Below are positions 18,415 through 27,784 of a stretch of DNA of 64,000 nt, piece by piece; position 1 is the first letter of the stretch; each line of letters opens with the position of its first letter. The position numbers were made by a program, and so were the translations under genes. The stretch comes from Marinifilum breve (GTDB lineage: Bacteria > Bacteroidota > Bacteroidia > Bacteroidales > Marinifilaceae): NCBI RefSeq assembly GCF_003202155.1, contig NZ_QFLI01000004.1, positions 248,001 through 312,000 of the forward strand, in the 5' to 3' direction. Under the pieces are notes generated by a model. The model searched no databases and was not told the origin of the DNA. It saw only the letters and a list, made by a program, of their open reading frames with translations.

Positions 18415-18440
18415 TTACGGATCGAAAACACAATCCGTAA
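18415..18440 (+). promoter_or_regulatory. Inverted repeat in the leader of the sugar-nucleotide operon
   Basis: TTACGGAT and ATCCGTAA form a perfect 8-bp inverted repeat with a 10-base spacer, ending 24 bases before the ugd ATG. A -7-like TATTTTG lies just upstream (18401), so the repeat would sit at the very start of the transcript, as either an operator or an RNA hairpin. The remaining 18237-18400 stretch shows nothing clear. Confidence 0.5.
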
Positions 18441-18464
18441 GCAATCACTTAAAAAACTATCTAT

Positions 18465-19814
18465 ATGAACATTACTATTGTTGGTACAGGTTACGTTGGT
18501 CTTGTTTCGGGAACCTGTTTTGCAGAAACTGGTATTTCCGTAACTTGTGTTGATGTTGATCAAAAGAAAATTGACAACCTAAACAAAGGCATTATTCCGA
18601 TATATGAACCAGGCTTAACACCTATGGTGAAGCGAAATATGGAAAAAGGCCGTTTATCTTTCTCAACCAGTTTAAAAGATAGTATCACTGAAGCCGATGC
18701 GGTATTTATTGCAGTGGGGACACCACCTGACGAAGATGGTAGTGCTGATTTGCAATATGTACTTGGTGTAGCCCGCGAAATTGGTAAGCATGCGCAACAT
18801 TACATGGTGGTGGTAACCAAAAGTACCGTACCAATTGGAACTGCTAAAAAAGTTAAAGCTGCCGTTCAGGATGAGCTAGACAAAAGAGATTCAGACTTGA
18901 CTTTTGATGTTGCTTCGAACCCTGAGTTCCTGAAAGAAGGTGCTGCAATCGATGATTTCTTGAAACCTGATCGTGTGGTGATTGGTACAGAATCGGAGAA
19001 AGCACAGAAAGTAATGAAGAGATTGTACAAGCCATTCCTGATGAACAATCATCCTGTTATTTTTATGGATATTCCATCTGCCGAGATGACCAAATATGCA
19101 GCCAATTCGATGCTTGCAACAAAAATCTCATTCATGAATGATATCGCAAACCTATGCGAAATTGTTGGTGCTGATGTGAATAATGTTCGCAAAGGTATTG
19201 GTTCGGATTCTCGTATCGGAAATAAATTTATTTATCCTGGAACAGGTTACGGTGGATCATGTTTCCCTAAAGATGTTCAGGCATTGGTTAAAACATCCGA
19301 ACAAGAAGGACACCCTCTTGAAATTCTTAAATCGGTTGAATTGGTTAACAACCGACAAAAAAGTGTTCTTTACAAGAAGGTAATGTCTCATTTCGATGGA
19401 GATATTAAAGGCAAGAAATTTGGTATTTGGGGATTATCCTTTAAACCAAACACAGACGACATGCGCGAAGCTCCTGCATTGGTAGTTATCGACAAACTTC
19501 TTAAAGAAGGTGCTGAAGTTGTTGCCTACGATCCTGTTGCAATGGAAGAGTGTGAAAGAAGAATTGGTGATTCAGTTCAATATGCAAAAGATCAGTACGA
19601 AGCATTAATTGATGCTGATGCTCTTATTGTAATCACCGAATGGAACGAATTTAAAGTTCCTAACTTCCGTGTAATGGAGAAATTATTGAAGAATAAGATC
19701 ATTTTCGACGGACGTAACATATACGACATCGAGGAAATGAAGGACAATGAGTACACCTACTACTCTATCGGTAGAGAAGTTATTGGCGTGGAAGATAAAG
19801 TTCTTGCTAAATAA
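18465..19814 (+). CDS. ugd: UDP-glucose 6-dehydrogenase
   Basis: Oxidises UDP-glucose to UDP-glucuronate with two NAD+. The 449-residue product has the N-terminal dinucleotide motif GTGYVGLVSGTCFAE, the catalytic Cys in GYGGSCFPKD, and the C-terminal UDP-binding half (KKFGIWGLSFKPNTDDMREAP). Length is normal. It opens a six-gene plus-strand cluster and feeds the UDP-glucuronate decarboxylase that follows, so the pair makes UDP-xylose for surface polysaccharide. Confidence 0.95.
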   Translation: MNITIVGTGYVGLVSGTCFAETGISVTCVDVDQKKIDNLNKGIIPIYEPGLTPMVKRNMEKGRLSFSTSLKDSITEADAVFIAVGTPPDEDGSADLQYVLGVAREIGKHAQHYMVVVTKSTVPIGTAKKVKAAVQDELDKRDSDLTFDVASNPEFLKEGAAIDDFLKPDRVVIGTESEKAQKVMKRLYKPFLMNNHPVIFMDIPSAEMTKYAANSMLATKISFMNDIANLCEIVGADVNNVRKGIGSDSRIGNKFIYPGTGYGGSCFPKDVQALVKTSEQEGHPLEILKSVELVNNRQKSVLYKKVMSHFDGDIKGKKFGIWGLSFKPNTDDMREAPALVVIDKLLKEGAEVVAYDPVAMEECERRIGDSVQYAKDQYEALIDADALIVITEWNEFKVPNFRVMEKLLKNKIIFDGRNIYDIEEMKDNEYTYYSIGREVIGVEDKVLAK

Positions 19815-19842
19815 TTAAATTAATCATTAATTTTACAACATC

Positions 19843-19870
19843 AATTCCTCCCAAATTCTTGGGAGGAATT
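19843..19870 (+). terminator. Hairpin between ugd and the UDP-xylose synthase gene
   Basis: AATTCCTCCCAA with TTGGGAGGAATT forms a strong perfect stem. It lacks a long U run, so it may be a weak terminator, an attenuator or an mRNA processing/stability element inside the operon. Confidence 0.55.
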
Positions 19871-19883
19871 TAACTATACACAC

Positions 19884-20828
19884 ATGAAACGAGTACTAGT
19901 TACCGGAGGTGCAGGATTCATTGGATCTCACCTATGCGAGCGCCTTCTTAAGGAAGGAAATGATGTAATTTGCCTTGACAACTATTTTACCGGCTCGAAA
20001 AAAAACATTGCTCATCTTCTTGATAATCCATACTTTGAATTGGTACGTCACGACGTTACGTCTCCCTACTTTGCCGAGGTCGATGAAATTTACAACTTGG
20101 CTTGTCCGGCATCACCAGTTCATTACCAATACAACCCAATAAAAACCATTAAAACATCGGTTATGGGAGCCATTAACATGCTTGGGTTGGCCAAACGTGT
20201 AAAGGCAAGAATTTTACAGGCATCTACCAGTGAAGTTTACGGTGATCCTGAAATTCACCCACAAACAGAAGATTATTGGGGTAATGTAAATCCAATAGGT
20301 ATTCGTTCGTGCTACGATGAAGGAAAACGTTGCGCCGAAACTTTATTTATGGATTATCACAACCAAAATAATGTTGACATTAAAATCATACGTATTTTCA
20401 ATACTTATGGCCCAAATATGAATCCTGATGATGGACGTGTGGTATCGAACTTTATTGTGCAGGCTTTGCAAAACGAAGACATTACCATTTTTGGAGATGG
20501 ATCGCAAACCAGAAGTTTCCAGTATGTTGATGATTTGGTAGAAGGCATGTCGAGAATGATGCAAACCCGTCATAACTTTACAGGGCCAGTTAACATCGGA
20601 AATCCAAATGAGTTTACCATTTTGGAATTGGCTCAAAATGTAATCGAATTAACCAATTCAAAATCTAAAATCATTAACCTACCTTTGCCACAGGATGACC
20701 CTACGCAAAGACAACCAGACATTAGTCTTGCCAAAAAGGAATTGGACAACTGGGAGCCTAAGATTCAATTAAGAGAAGGATTACAAAAAACCATCACTTA
20801 TTTTGATACTCTTTTAAAAGATCAATAA
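19884..20828 (+). CDS. UDP-glucuronate decarboxylase (UDP-xylose synthase)
   Basis: This 314-residue extended SDR enzyme makes UDP-xylose from UDP-glucuronate. The NAD-binding motif is [14 protein letters not shown]. The active site has [14 protein letters not shown] and the Tyr-x-x-x-Lys in RSCYDEGKR, the signature that separates UXS from UDP-glucose epimerases and dTDP-glucose dehydratases. Size and motifs match soluble bacterial UXS. It follows ugd, its substrate supplier. It should not be mistaken for rfbB, which is missing from this operon. Confidence 0.92.
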   Translation: MKRVLVTGGAGFIGSHLCERLLKEGNDVICLDNYFTGSKKNIAHLLDNPYFELVRHDVTSPYFAEVDEIYNLACPASPVHYQYNPIKTIKTSVMGAINMLGLAKRVKARILQASTSEVYGDPEIHPQTEDYWGNVNPIGIRSCYDEGKRCAETLFMDYHNQNNVDIKIIRIFNTYGPNMNPDDGRVVSNFIVQALQNEDITIFGDGSQTRSFQYVDDLVEGMSRMMQTRHNFTGPVNIGNPNEFTILELAQNVIELTNSKSKIINLPLPQDDPTQRQPDISLAKKELDNWEPKIQLREGLQKTITYFDTLLKDQ

Positions 20829-20915
20829 TACAATTAAATAGAACGGCCAAAAACAAAGAATGCATAAGCATTTATTGCAAGCCAATCACTTACACTGAAA
20901 TTCAAAATAATATAT

Positions 20916-21782
20916 ATGAAAGGAATTATATTAGCCGGAGGATCGGGCACAAGACTTTACCCAATCACAAAAAGTATTTCAAAGCAAATTATACCAATTT
21001 ACGACAAGCCGATGATTTATTATCCATTATCGGTTTTAATGCTTGCCGGCATCAAGGAGATTCTTATCATTTCAACTCCCAAAGATCTCCCTCTTTATAA
21101 AAATTTATTTGATGATGGTAGTCAATATGGCCTGGATATTTCTTATGCTGAACAACCATCACCTGATGGCTTGGCACAAGCTTTTATTATTGGCGAAGAG
21201 TTTATTGGCGATAGTCCTGTTTGTATGATTCTTGGTGATAACCTATACTATGGATATGAATTTAGCAAGCAGTTGGAAGAATCAGCTAAATTAACCGAAG
21301 GAGCTTATGTGTTTGGATATCATGTAAACGATCCTGAAAGATATGGTGTTGCTGAATTTGATGAGAATGGTTTGGTAAAAAGCCTGGAAGAAAAGCCTGA
21401 AAATCCAAAATCGAACTATGCAGTAACTGGTTTATATTTTTACGATAACACGGTTGTTGAGAAGGCGAAAGCATTGAAACCATCGAAACGTGGTGAACTT
21501 GAAATTACCGATCTGAACAAAATTTATTTGGAAGAAAATAAACTTAGCTTAAAGGTGTTAGGTCGTGGAATGGCATGGTTAGATACTGGAACTCATGAAA
21601 GCATGCTACAAGCATCAAATTTTATTGCTACCATTGAGCAGCGACAAGGTTTAAAAGTTGCATGTATCGAAGAGATAGCTTATCGCAATGGATTTATCAA
21701 CAAAGAACAACTTTTAAAATTAGCTGAGCCATTGCTAAAAAATCAATACGGACAATATTTGGTTCGAATCAGTCAAGAATAA
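20916..21782 (+). CDS. rfbA: Glucose-1-phosphate thymidylyltransferase
   Basis: Makes dTDP-glucose from dTTP and glucose-1-phosphate, the first step toward dTDP-L-rhamnose. The 288-residue enzyme has the nucleotide-binding signature [17 protein letters not shown]. It also has [14 protein letters not shown], the metal-binding ILGDNLYYG and the sugar-contacting WLDTGTH region. It precedes rfbC by 11 bp. Confidence 0.96.
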   Translation: MKGIILAGGSGTRLYPITKSISKQIIPIYDKPMIYYPLSVLMLAGIKEILIISTPKDLPLYKNLFDDGSQYGLDISYAEQPSPDGLAQAFIIGEEFIGDSPVCMILGDNLYYGYEFSKQLEESAKLTEGAYVFGYHVNDPERYGVAEFDENGLVKSLEEKPENPKSNYAVTGLYFYDNTVVEKAKALKPSKRGELEITDLNKIYLEENKLSLKVLGRGMAWLDTGTHESMLQASNFIATIEQRQGLKVACIEEIAYRNGFINKEQLLKLAEPLLKNQYGQYLVRISQE

Positions 21783-21793
21783 CAACCTAAGAA

Positions 21794-22354
21794 ATGGAAA
21801 TAATAAAAACCGAAATTCCTGATTTATTAATTATTCAGCCCAGAGTATTTGAAGATGAAAGAGGATATTTCTTCGAAAGCTATAACGAAAATGAATTCCT
21901 TAAGCACAATTTAAACTTGAATTTTATTCAGGACAATGAGTCGAAATCAAGTTATGGTGTAATTAGAGGATTGCATTACCAGCTTGCTCCATACTCTCAA
22001 ACCAAACTGGTTCGCGTAATTGAAGGAAGAGTTTTCGATGTGGCCGTTGATTTAAGAGAAGGCTCGCCTACCTATGGCAAATGGAGAGGCATTGAGTTGT
22101 CAGCTGAAAATAAGGTTCAGTTTTTGGTTCCTAGAGGTTTTGCTCATGGATTCTCAGTACTAAGCGAAACTGCAACTTTTGTTTACAAGTGCGACAATCT
22201 ATACAATCCTGAAGCTGAAAGAGGTCTTAATTTTAACGATCCAAGTTTAAATATTGATTGGAGAATAGATCCTGAAAATGCGATAGTTTCACCAAAGGAT
22301 AAGGTTTTACCAAACTTTAACGATGCTGAAAAGAATTTCAAATTTGGAAAATAA
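21794..22354 (+). CDS. rfbC: dTDP-4-dehydrorhamnose 3,5-epimerase
   Basis: A cupin-fold epimerase of the dTDP-L-rhamnose pathway, 186 residues and full length. The catalytic His is in GVIRGLHYQ, and the KLVRVIEGRVFDVAVDLR segment and the PRGFAHGF loop are typical. It sits between rfbA and rfbD with gaps of only 11 and 9 bp. Confidence 0.96.
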   Translation: MEIIKTEIPDLLIIQPRVFEDERGYFFESYNENEFLKHNLNLNFIQDNESKSSYGVIRGLHYQLAPYSQTKLVRVIEGRVFDVAVDLREGSPTYGKWRGIELSAENKVQFLVPRGFAHGFSVLSETATFVYKCDNLYNPEAERGLNFNDPSLNIDWRIDPENAIVSPKDKVLPNFNDAEKNFKFGK

Positions 22355-22363
22355 CAGTCACTC

Positions 22364-23236
22364 ATGACAAATATTTTAGTAACAGGAAGCAATGGACAAT
22401 TGGGTTCTGAGATCAAAGAGTTATCAAAGAATTATCCGAATATCCAATTTGTTTTTACCGATATCGAAGAACTGGATATCACTTCTATTGCTGACATTGA
22501 AAGCTTTGCTGCAGGTAAAGAATTTAATTATCTGGTAAACTGTGCTGCCTATACCAATGTAGACGGAGCGGAAGAAAACAAAGAGATGGCAGAACTATTA
22601 AATGCCGAAGCGGTGAAGAATTTGGCTACCATTTCGAAGCAAAATAATATTGTTCCAATTCACGTTTCAACCGACTATGTTTTTTCTGGTAAAGGGTTCA
22701 AACCTTACAGCGAAGAAGAGCAAACAGAACCGCAAAGTGTTTATGGAGATACCAAGTTAAAAGGAGAAAATTACCTACAGGAAATTTGTCCAAATCATAT
22801 CACAATTAGAACTTCATGGCTGTATTCTCCATTCGGGAAAAACTTTTTGAAAACCATGTTGAATCTTGGAAAAGAAAGAGATGAGTTACAAGTTGTCACC
22901 GATCAAGTTGGTACACCAACCTATGCTTATGATTTAGCCATGTACATAATGCACATCATCGAAAGGTTAGAGAAAGACAATCAATTTGAAGATTTTGGCA
23001 TTTACCACTATTCAAATGAAGGTGTTTGCAGCTGGTTCGACTTTGCAACTGAAATACAAATTGTTGCCAACAACAAATGTAAAATCAACAGCACTGATAG
23101 CGAGAGCTTTAAAACTTTAGCAAAAAGACCTCACTATAGCGTCTTGAATAAATCAAAAATTAAACATATTTTTGAGCTTGATATTCCACACTGGAGGGGA
23201 AGGATATCGCATTGTATCAATCGTATAAAAAGTTAA
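22364..23236 (+). CDS. rfbD: dTDP-4-dehydrorhamnose reductase
   Basis: Reduces dTDP-4-keto-L-rhamnose to dTDP-L-rhamnose. This 290-residue SDR enzyme has the NAD(P) motif GSNGQLGSEI and the STDYVFSG strand. The catalytic Tyr-x-x-x-Lys is in SVYGDTKLKGE, and the RTSWLYSPFGKNF segment follows. It is the last committed pathway gene here. The 4,6-dehydratase step (rfbB) must be encoded elsewhere. Confidence 0.95.
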   Translation: MTNILVTGSNGQLGSEIKELSKNYPNIQFVFTDIEELDITSIADIESFAAGKEFNYLVNCAAYTNVDGAEENKEMAELLNAEAVKNLATISKQNNIVPIHVSTDYVFSGKGFKPYSEEEQTEPQSVYGDTKLKGENYLQEICPNHITIRTSWLYSPFGKNFLKTMLNLGKERDELQVVTDQVGTPTYAYDLAMYIMHIIERLEKDNQFEDFGIYHYSNEGVCSWFDFATEIQIVANNKCKINSTDSESFKTLAKRPHYSVLNKSKIKHIFELDIPHWRGRISHCINRIKS

Positions 23237-23254
23237 CCAAGAAATTTTTCGAAA

Positions 23255-25000
23255 ATGAACAAAACGGAAATTTTAGACAATGTAATTGAAACAGCCAGCA
23301 AGTGGCTAGAGGGGAATTATGATCAAGCAACAAAGGATGCTGTAAAAGAACTACTTGATCAGGAAGATAAAACGGCTTTAATAGATTCATTTTACAAAGA
23401 TTTAGAGTTTGGAACAGGTGGATTAAGAGGTAAAATGGGACCTGGAACCAACCGTATGAATATTTATACAGTAGGTGCTGCAACTCAAGGATTGGCAAAC
23501 TACTTAAACAAATCATTCCCTAATAAAGAGCAAATTTCTGTTTGTATTGGATATGATTGCCGTAACAACAGCAAATTGTTTTCTGATACCGTTGCAAATA
23601 TCTTCTCAGCAAACGGAATCAAGGCTTATATTTTCGAAGACTTACGCCCTACTCCAGAAATGTCCTTTGCTATTCGTCATTTGGGATGCCAGTCTGGCGT
23701 TATCATTACAGCATCGCACAATCCAAAAGAATACAATGGATACAAGGCATATTGGGAAGATGGATCTCAATTGGTGCCTCCACACGATAAAAATGTAATT
23801 GACGAAGTAAAAGCGGTTAAGGTTGAAGATATCAAATTTGAAGGAAATCCTGATTTGATTGAAGTTTTAGGGGCCAAAATGGACAAACTTTATCTTGATA
23901 CCGTTAAGACATTAAGCCTTTCACCTGAAGCAATTCAGAACCAAAAAGATTTGAAAATTGTATTTACTCCACTGCACGGAACAACTGTAAAATTGGTTCC
24001 TGATTCATTGGCAAATTACGGTTTCGAAAATGTAATTCACATTCCTGAACAAGATGTAGTTGATGGAAACTTTCCTACGGTTTGGTCTGCAAATCCAGAA
24101 GAACCAGAAGCATTAAAAATGGCTGTTGATAAAGCTGATGAAATTGATGCTGATTTGGTAATGGCTTGCGACCCTGATGGAGACAGGTTAGGAATTTCGG
24201 TTAAAAATGACAAAGGTGAATGGGAAATTATCAACGGTAATCAAACTGCATTAATTTTCACCTACTATTTGATTAAGAGAAGACGTGAGTTAGGATTACT
24301 TACCGGCAATGATTACGTTGTAAAGACCATTGTAACTACAGAATTATTCAAAGATGTTGCAGAGAAAAACAATGTAGAATGTTTTGATGCATACACTGGA
24401 TTCAAATGGATTGCAGATGTAATGCGTAAAAATCCGGAAAAGAATTACGTAGGAGGTGGTGAGGAATCATTCGGTTACATGCCAGGTGATTTTACTCGCG
24501 ACAAAGATGCTGTATCATCTTGTAGCATAATGGCTGAAATTGCTGCCTGGGCAAAAGATCAAGATAAAAACCTTTTTGATATCCTAAAGGAAATCTATTT
24601 AGAGTACGGATTCTCTAAAGAGAAAATGATTTATATCGTTCGTGAAGGTTTGCAAGGATCTCAGGAAATTGCACAAATGATGCACGATTACAGATTCAAC
24701 ACGCCAAAAGAAATTAACGGATCGCCTGTTGTATTGGTAAAAGATTACACTACAAGAAAAGCTACAAATCCAATTACCGGAGAAGCTACTGATCTTGATT
24801 TCGAAACAACAGCAGATGTACTTCAGATTTACTTAGAGGATGGATCTAAAATTTCTGTTCGCCCTTCTGGTACTGAACCAAAAATCAAATACTATTTCGA
24901 AGTACGAGAAGAATTGCCTTCTATAGAGGATTTCTATGCTACTGAGGAAAAAGCAAATAAAAAAATTGAAGGAATAATAGATTCTTTGAATTTAAACTAA
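23255..25000 (+). CDS. Phosphoglucomutase/phosphomannomutase-type phospho-sugar mutase
   Basis: This 581-residue alpha-D-phosphohexomutase probably interconverts glucose-6- and glucose-1-phosphate, and perhaps mannose phosphates. The active-site serine is in TASHNPKEYNGYK, the metal loop is DPDGDRLG, the sugar-binding loop is GGGEESFGY and the phosphate-binding loop is RPSGTEPKIK. Its length matches the PGM2-like forms common in Bacteroidota. By position it supplies hexose-1-phosphate for rfbA and for UDP-glucose synthesis. It closes the operon, followed by a terminator. Confidence 0.92.
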   Translation: MNKTEILDNVIETASKWLEGNYDQATKDAVKELLDQEDKTALIDSFYKDLEFGTGGLRGKMGPGTNRMNIYTVGAATQGLANYLNKSFPNKEQISVCIGYDCRNNSKLFSDTVANIFSANGIKAYIFEDLRPTPEMSFAIRHLGCQSGVIITASHNPKEYNGYKAYWEDGSQLVPPHDKNVIDEVKAVKVEDIKFEGNPDLIEVLGAKMDKLYLDTVKTLSLSPEAIQNQKDLKIVFTPLHGTTVKLVPDSLANYGFENVIHIPEQDVVDGNFPTVWSANPEEPEALKMAVDKADEIDADLVMACDPDGDRLGISVKNDKGEWEIINGNQTALIFTYYLIKRRRELGLLTGNDYVVKTIVTTELFKDVAEKNNVECFDAYTGFKWIADVMRKNPEKNYVGGGEESFGYMPGDFTRDKDAVSSCSIMAEIAAWAKDQDKNLFDILKEIYLEYGFSKEKMIYIVREGLQGSQEIAQMMHDYRFNTPKEINGSPVVLVKDYTTRKATNPITGEATDLDFETTADVLQIYLEDGSKISVRPSGTEPKIKYYFEVREELPSIEDFYATEEKANKKIEGIIDSLNLN

Positions 25001-25007
25001 TATTTTT

Positions 25008-25029
25008 AGGGTAGCGTTACTGCTACCCT
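25008..25029 (+). terminator. Terminator of the sugar-nucleotide operon
   Basis: AGGGTAGC pairs with GCTACCCT around a short loop, 8 bases after the phosphomutase stop, followed by a T-rich stretch. Confidence 0.8.
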
Positions 25030-25044
25030 ACACTTATTTTATTT

Positions 25045-26265
25045 ATGGACACCAAGAAAACAATTCTTTCTGTTGACGACTCACCTATCAACAACAAGTT
25101 GATTGAGGCATATTTTAGACGTGATTATGAAGTAATATCAAAGGAAAGTGGCCAACAAGCCCTAGCCTGGTTAGAAGGAAATATTCCTGATGTGATTTTA
25201 CTGGATATCATGATGCCCGTTATGGATGGAATTGAAGTTCTTGAACGAATTCAGGCAAACGATAGGCTTAAAGAAATTCCCGTAATTATGGTTACGGCGA
25301 AAACTGAGATGGAAAGCATTAAAGCTACTCTGAACCTTGGTGCTCAAGACTACGTTAAAAAGCCGATCGATTTTACCGAATTACAAACAAAGGTCCTGAT
25401 TGCTTTCCAAATTAATGAACAAAAGCAGGAAATCTCTAAATACAAATCGTATTACGATATCCATCAGGGAATGATTCATGCACAACGCATTCAACGATCC
25501 ATTCTTCCCGATGCAGAACATTTTAGAAGATTATATCCTAAATCATTCATCATTAATTTACCCAAGCATGTTGTAGGAGGAGATTTTTACTGGATTCAGC
25601 AAAATTTCCACAAAAATAGTATTGGTGTTTTCGATTGTACTGGCCATGGTGTTCCTGCAGCTATGCTAACAGTTATGGGACAAATGGAATTACACACTTT
25701 GTCTCAAAATGGAAACGAAATACAAGCTGAACAGATCTTCCCACTTTTAAGTAGAAAGTTTAGTAAGCTATTAAATACATCAGCTGATACATACACTCAA
25801 TATGATGGAATGGATGGTATTTTCTGTTCAATCTATCCGCAAGAACAATTAATTGAATTTGTAGGTGCCAAAAGATCACTGGTTTTAATTAGAGAAAATA
25901 ATTCTCAGCTAATTGTAAACAACGAAGACACAGAGGCCAAGTTGAGCAACGAACAGTTCTCTTTATTTGAAATTGCAGGAGATAGAAATTCCATTGGAAA
26001 AGAATCTGAATTTGTTGAATTTACAGTCAATAAAATTAAGTTTTCACCTGGCGATAGAATATTCTTGTATAGTGATGGAATTACCGATCAATTAGGTGGC
26101 GATCATCAAAAAAGACTGAAAAGAAAACAGTTTTTTGAAAAATTGCTCGAAATCCAAACCAAATCAATAAATCTACAAAAATCAGATATATTTACTTGGC
26201 TGGAAAAATGGAAAAGTAGCAATGAACAAACCGATGATATCCTTGTTGTAGGAATCGAACTTTAA
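25045..26265 (+). CDS. Response regulator with C-terminal PP2C/SpoIIE phosphatase
   Basis: This 406-residue protein has an N-terminal receiver domain (about 5-122) with acidic pocket Asp11/Asp12, phosphoacceptor Asp54 (DVILLDIMMP), Thr84 and Lys105. A short linker joins it to a SpoIIE-type PP2C domain with metal-binding motifs VVGGDFYW and FDCTGHGVPAAM, and a closing SDGITDQ. Such RsbU-like proteins dephosphorylate STAS-domain antagonists or SiaC-type proteins when activated by phosphorylation. No kinase is adjacent. The STAS protein at 11.8 kb and SiaC-like protein at 2.9 kb are possible targets. It overlaps the convergent helicase gene by 4 bp. Confidence 0.88.
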   Translation: MDTKKTILSVDDSPINNKLIEAYFRRDYEVISKESGQQALAWLEGNIPDVILLDIMMPVMDGIEVLERIQANDRLKEIPVIMVTAKTEMESIKATLNLGAQDYVKKPIDFTELQTKVLIAFQINEQKQEISKYKSYYDIHQGMIHAQRIQRSILPDAEHFRRLYPKSFIINLPKHVVGGDFYWIQQNFHKNSIGVFDCTGHGVPAAMLTVMGQMELHTLSQNGNEIQAEQIFPLLSRKFSKLLNTSADTYTQYDGMDGIFCSIYPQEQLIEFVGAKRSLVLIRENNSQLIVNNEDTEAKLSNEQFSLFEIAGDRNSIGKESEFVEFTVNKIKFSPGDRIFLYSDGITDQLGGDHQKRLKRKQFFEKLLEIQTKSINLQKSDIFTWLEKWKSSNEQTDDILVVGIEL

Positions 26266-27695
26266 AATTCAGGTTCATCAGGAAAAAATTCCTTCTTAAA
26301 GTTTACCAGATACAATTTCTCTGTAGCACGTGTTAAAGCAGTATACAGCCATCTGTAATATTCCCTATTCAGCAATTCATCAGTAAGGTATCCCTGATCA
26401 ACAAAAACCGCTTTCCACTGTCCTCCCTGCGCTTTGTGACAAGTCACTGCATAGGCAAACTTAACTTGCAGAGCATTAAAGAATTTATTGTTTCTAATCT
26501 TCTCGTAACGTTTTTTCTTGTCTCTGATATCTGAATAATCTTCTGCTATTGTAAAAAATAGCTGTTTGGTTTCCTCATAACCCAAGGAAGCCGTTTCAAT
26601 ATCTAAAGTATCAAGCAGTATCATAGTGTCCAACTCCACATCATTGTAATCCGGAAAGCGAACCGTAACTTCTGCATATCTGTAACCATACAATTCAATA
26701 TGCTTGCGAATCTTTACGATCTCAACAATATCACCATTGGCAATAAAATCCATCTTTTCGATATCATGAGCCCAGAAATAGTTATTCTTCACTACCATTA
26801 ACAAATCTCCGGCAGAAATTTCTTCTTCTCGATACATTACTGTGTTTCGAATTCCTTGGTTAAAACGATTTGCTCTTTTATTTGATCTGCTTATTACAAT
26901 TGTATCCTCAACACCATACTTATAATGAGCAGATGAAAGTTCTTCAATCAGTTCACCTCCGCCTATTTTATAAATATCTGGATAGTTCTGAGTGCTTAAA
27001 ACAGGGAATCCATCTCTATCATCATTTAGCATGTTTCTTAACTCGGTAGCATTCATCAATATTCCAGAATCCTCATTTTGTCTGACTACCTGTCTTAAAA
27101 TCAACTCTTCTATATCAAAATGATAACATGCACGCAATTCTTCAGGATCAAGTGCTGGACTGATATCCAATCCGACAGGCGGTAACTGAGCTGAATCACC
27201 AATCAATATTAACCTGCAATTTTTCCCCGAGTAAACGTATTCAATCAAATCATCCAACAAACAACCTGAACCAAAAAAGGAAGCTTCCGGCGAATAATTT
27301 GAAATCATTGAGGCTTCATCAACAATAAATACAGTGTTGGCATTTAAATTTCTATCCTTTACAAAAACAGCTTCCGCATCTGCAAGCGATTTTTGTCGGT
27401 AGATTTTTTTGTGAATTGTAAAAGCAGGCTTTTTTGCATACTGACTTAACACTTTTGCCGCTCGACCTGTTGGCGCTAACAAGACAGATTTTATTTTAAA
27501 ATCACTCAAAGTTGAAGTTAGAGCACTTACCAAAGTTGTTTTTCCAGTTCCGGCATATCCTTTTAACAAAAATATACTTTGATTTTGAACTCGGGTCACA
27601 AAATCCGCTAAACCAACTATAGCCTTAGTTTGATCGCTTGTTGGAGCAAAATTAAGGTGTTCCTTAATCTTCTCAGCCACATGATTTTTTAGCAT
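26262..27695 (-). CDS. RecD-like ATP-dependent DNA helicase (SF1)
   Basis: This 477-residue superfamily 1 helicase has Walker A KGYAGTGKTT, Walker B IVDEASM, motif III GDSAQLPPVG, and a C-terminal UvrD-like half with TCHKAQGGQWKAV and YTALTRATEKLYLV. It is the short stand-alone type, common in Bacteroidota as an exodeoxyribonuclease V alpha-like/Dda-like helicase, and lacks the N-terminal region of full RecD. No recB or recC is nearby. Its exact job is not established from sequence. Confidence 0.85.
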   Translation of the reverse strand: MLKNHVAEKIKEHLNFAPTSDQTKAIVGLADFVTRVQNQSIFLLKGYAGTGKTTLVSALTSTLSDFKIKSVLLAPTGRAAKVLSQYAKKPAFTIHKKIYRQKSLADAEAVFVKDRNLNANTVFIVDEASMISNYSPEASFFGSGCLLDDLIEYVYSGKNCRLILIGDSAQLPPVGLDISPALDPEELRACYHFDIEELILRQVVRQNEDSGILMNATELRNMLNDDRDGFPVLSTQNYPDIYKIGGGELIEELSSAHYKYGVEDTIVISRSNKRANRFNQGIRNTVMYREEEISAGDLLMVVKNNYFWAHDIEKMDFIANGDIVEIVKIRKHIELYGYRYAEVTVRFPDYNDVELDTMILLDTLDIETASLGYEETKQLFFTIAEDYSDIRDKKKRYEKIRNNKFFNALQVKFAYAVTCHKAQGGQWKAVFVDQGYLTDELLNREYYRWLYTALTRATEKLYLVNFKKEFFPDEPEF

Positions 27696-27784
27696 TTCCG
27701 TTAAATTTTATGGATATAAAAATAGCCAAATAGATTTTTTTTTTAAATTTGCAGACAAACTTACACAAACTAATAAGAATAAAA

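Noticed and set aside
18415-18440. Riboswitch in the ugd leader
   Set aside because: Only one simple inverted repeat is present, with no conserved aptamer pattern. It is kept as a plain regulatory candidate.
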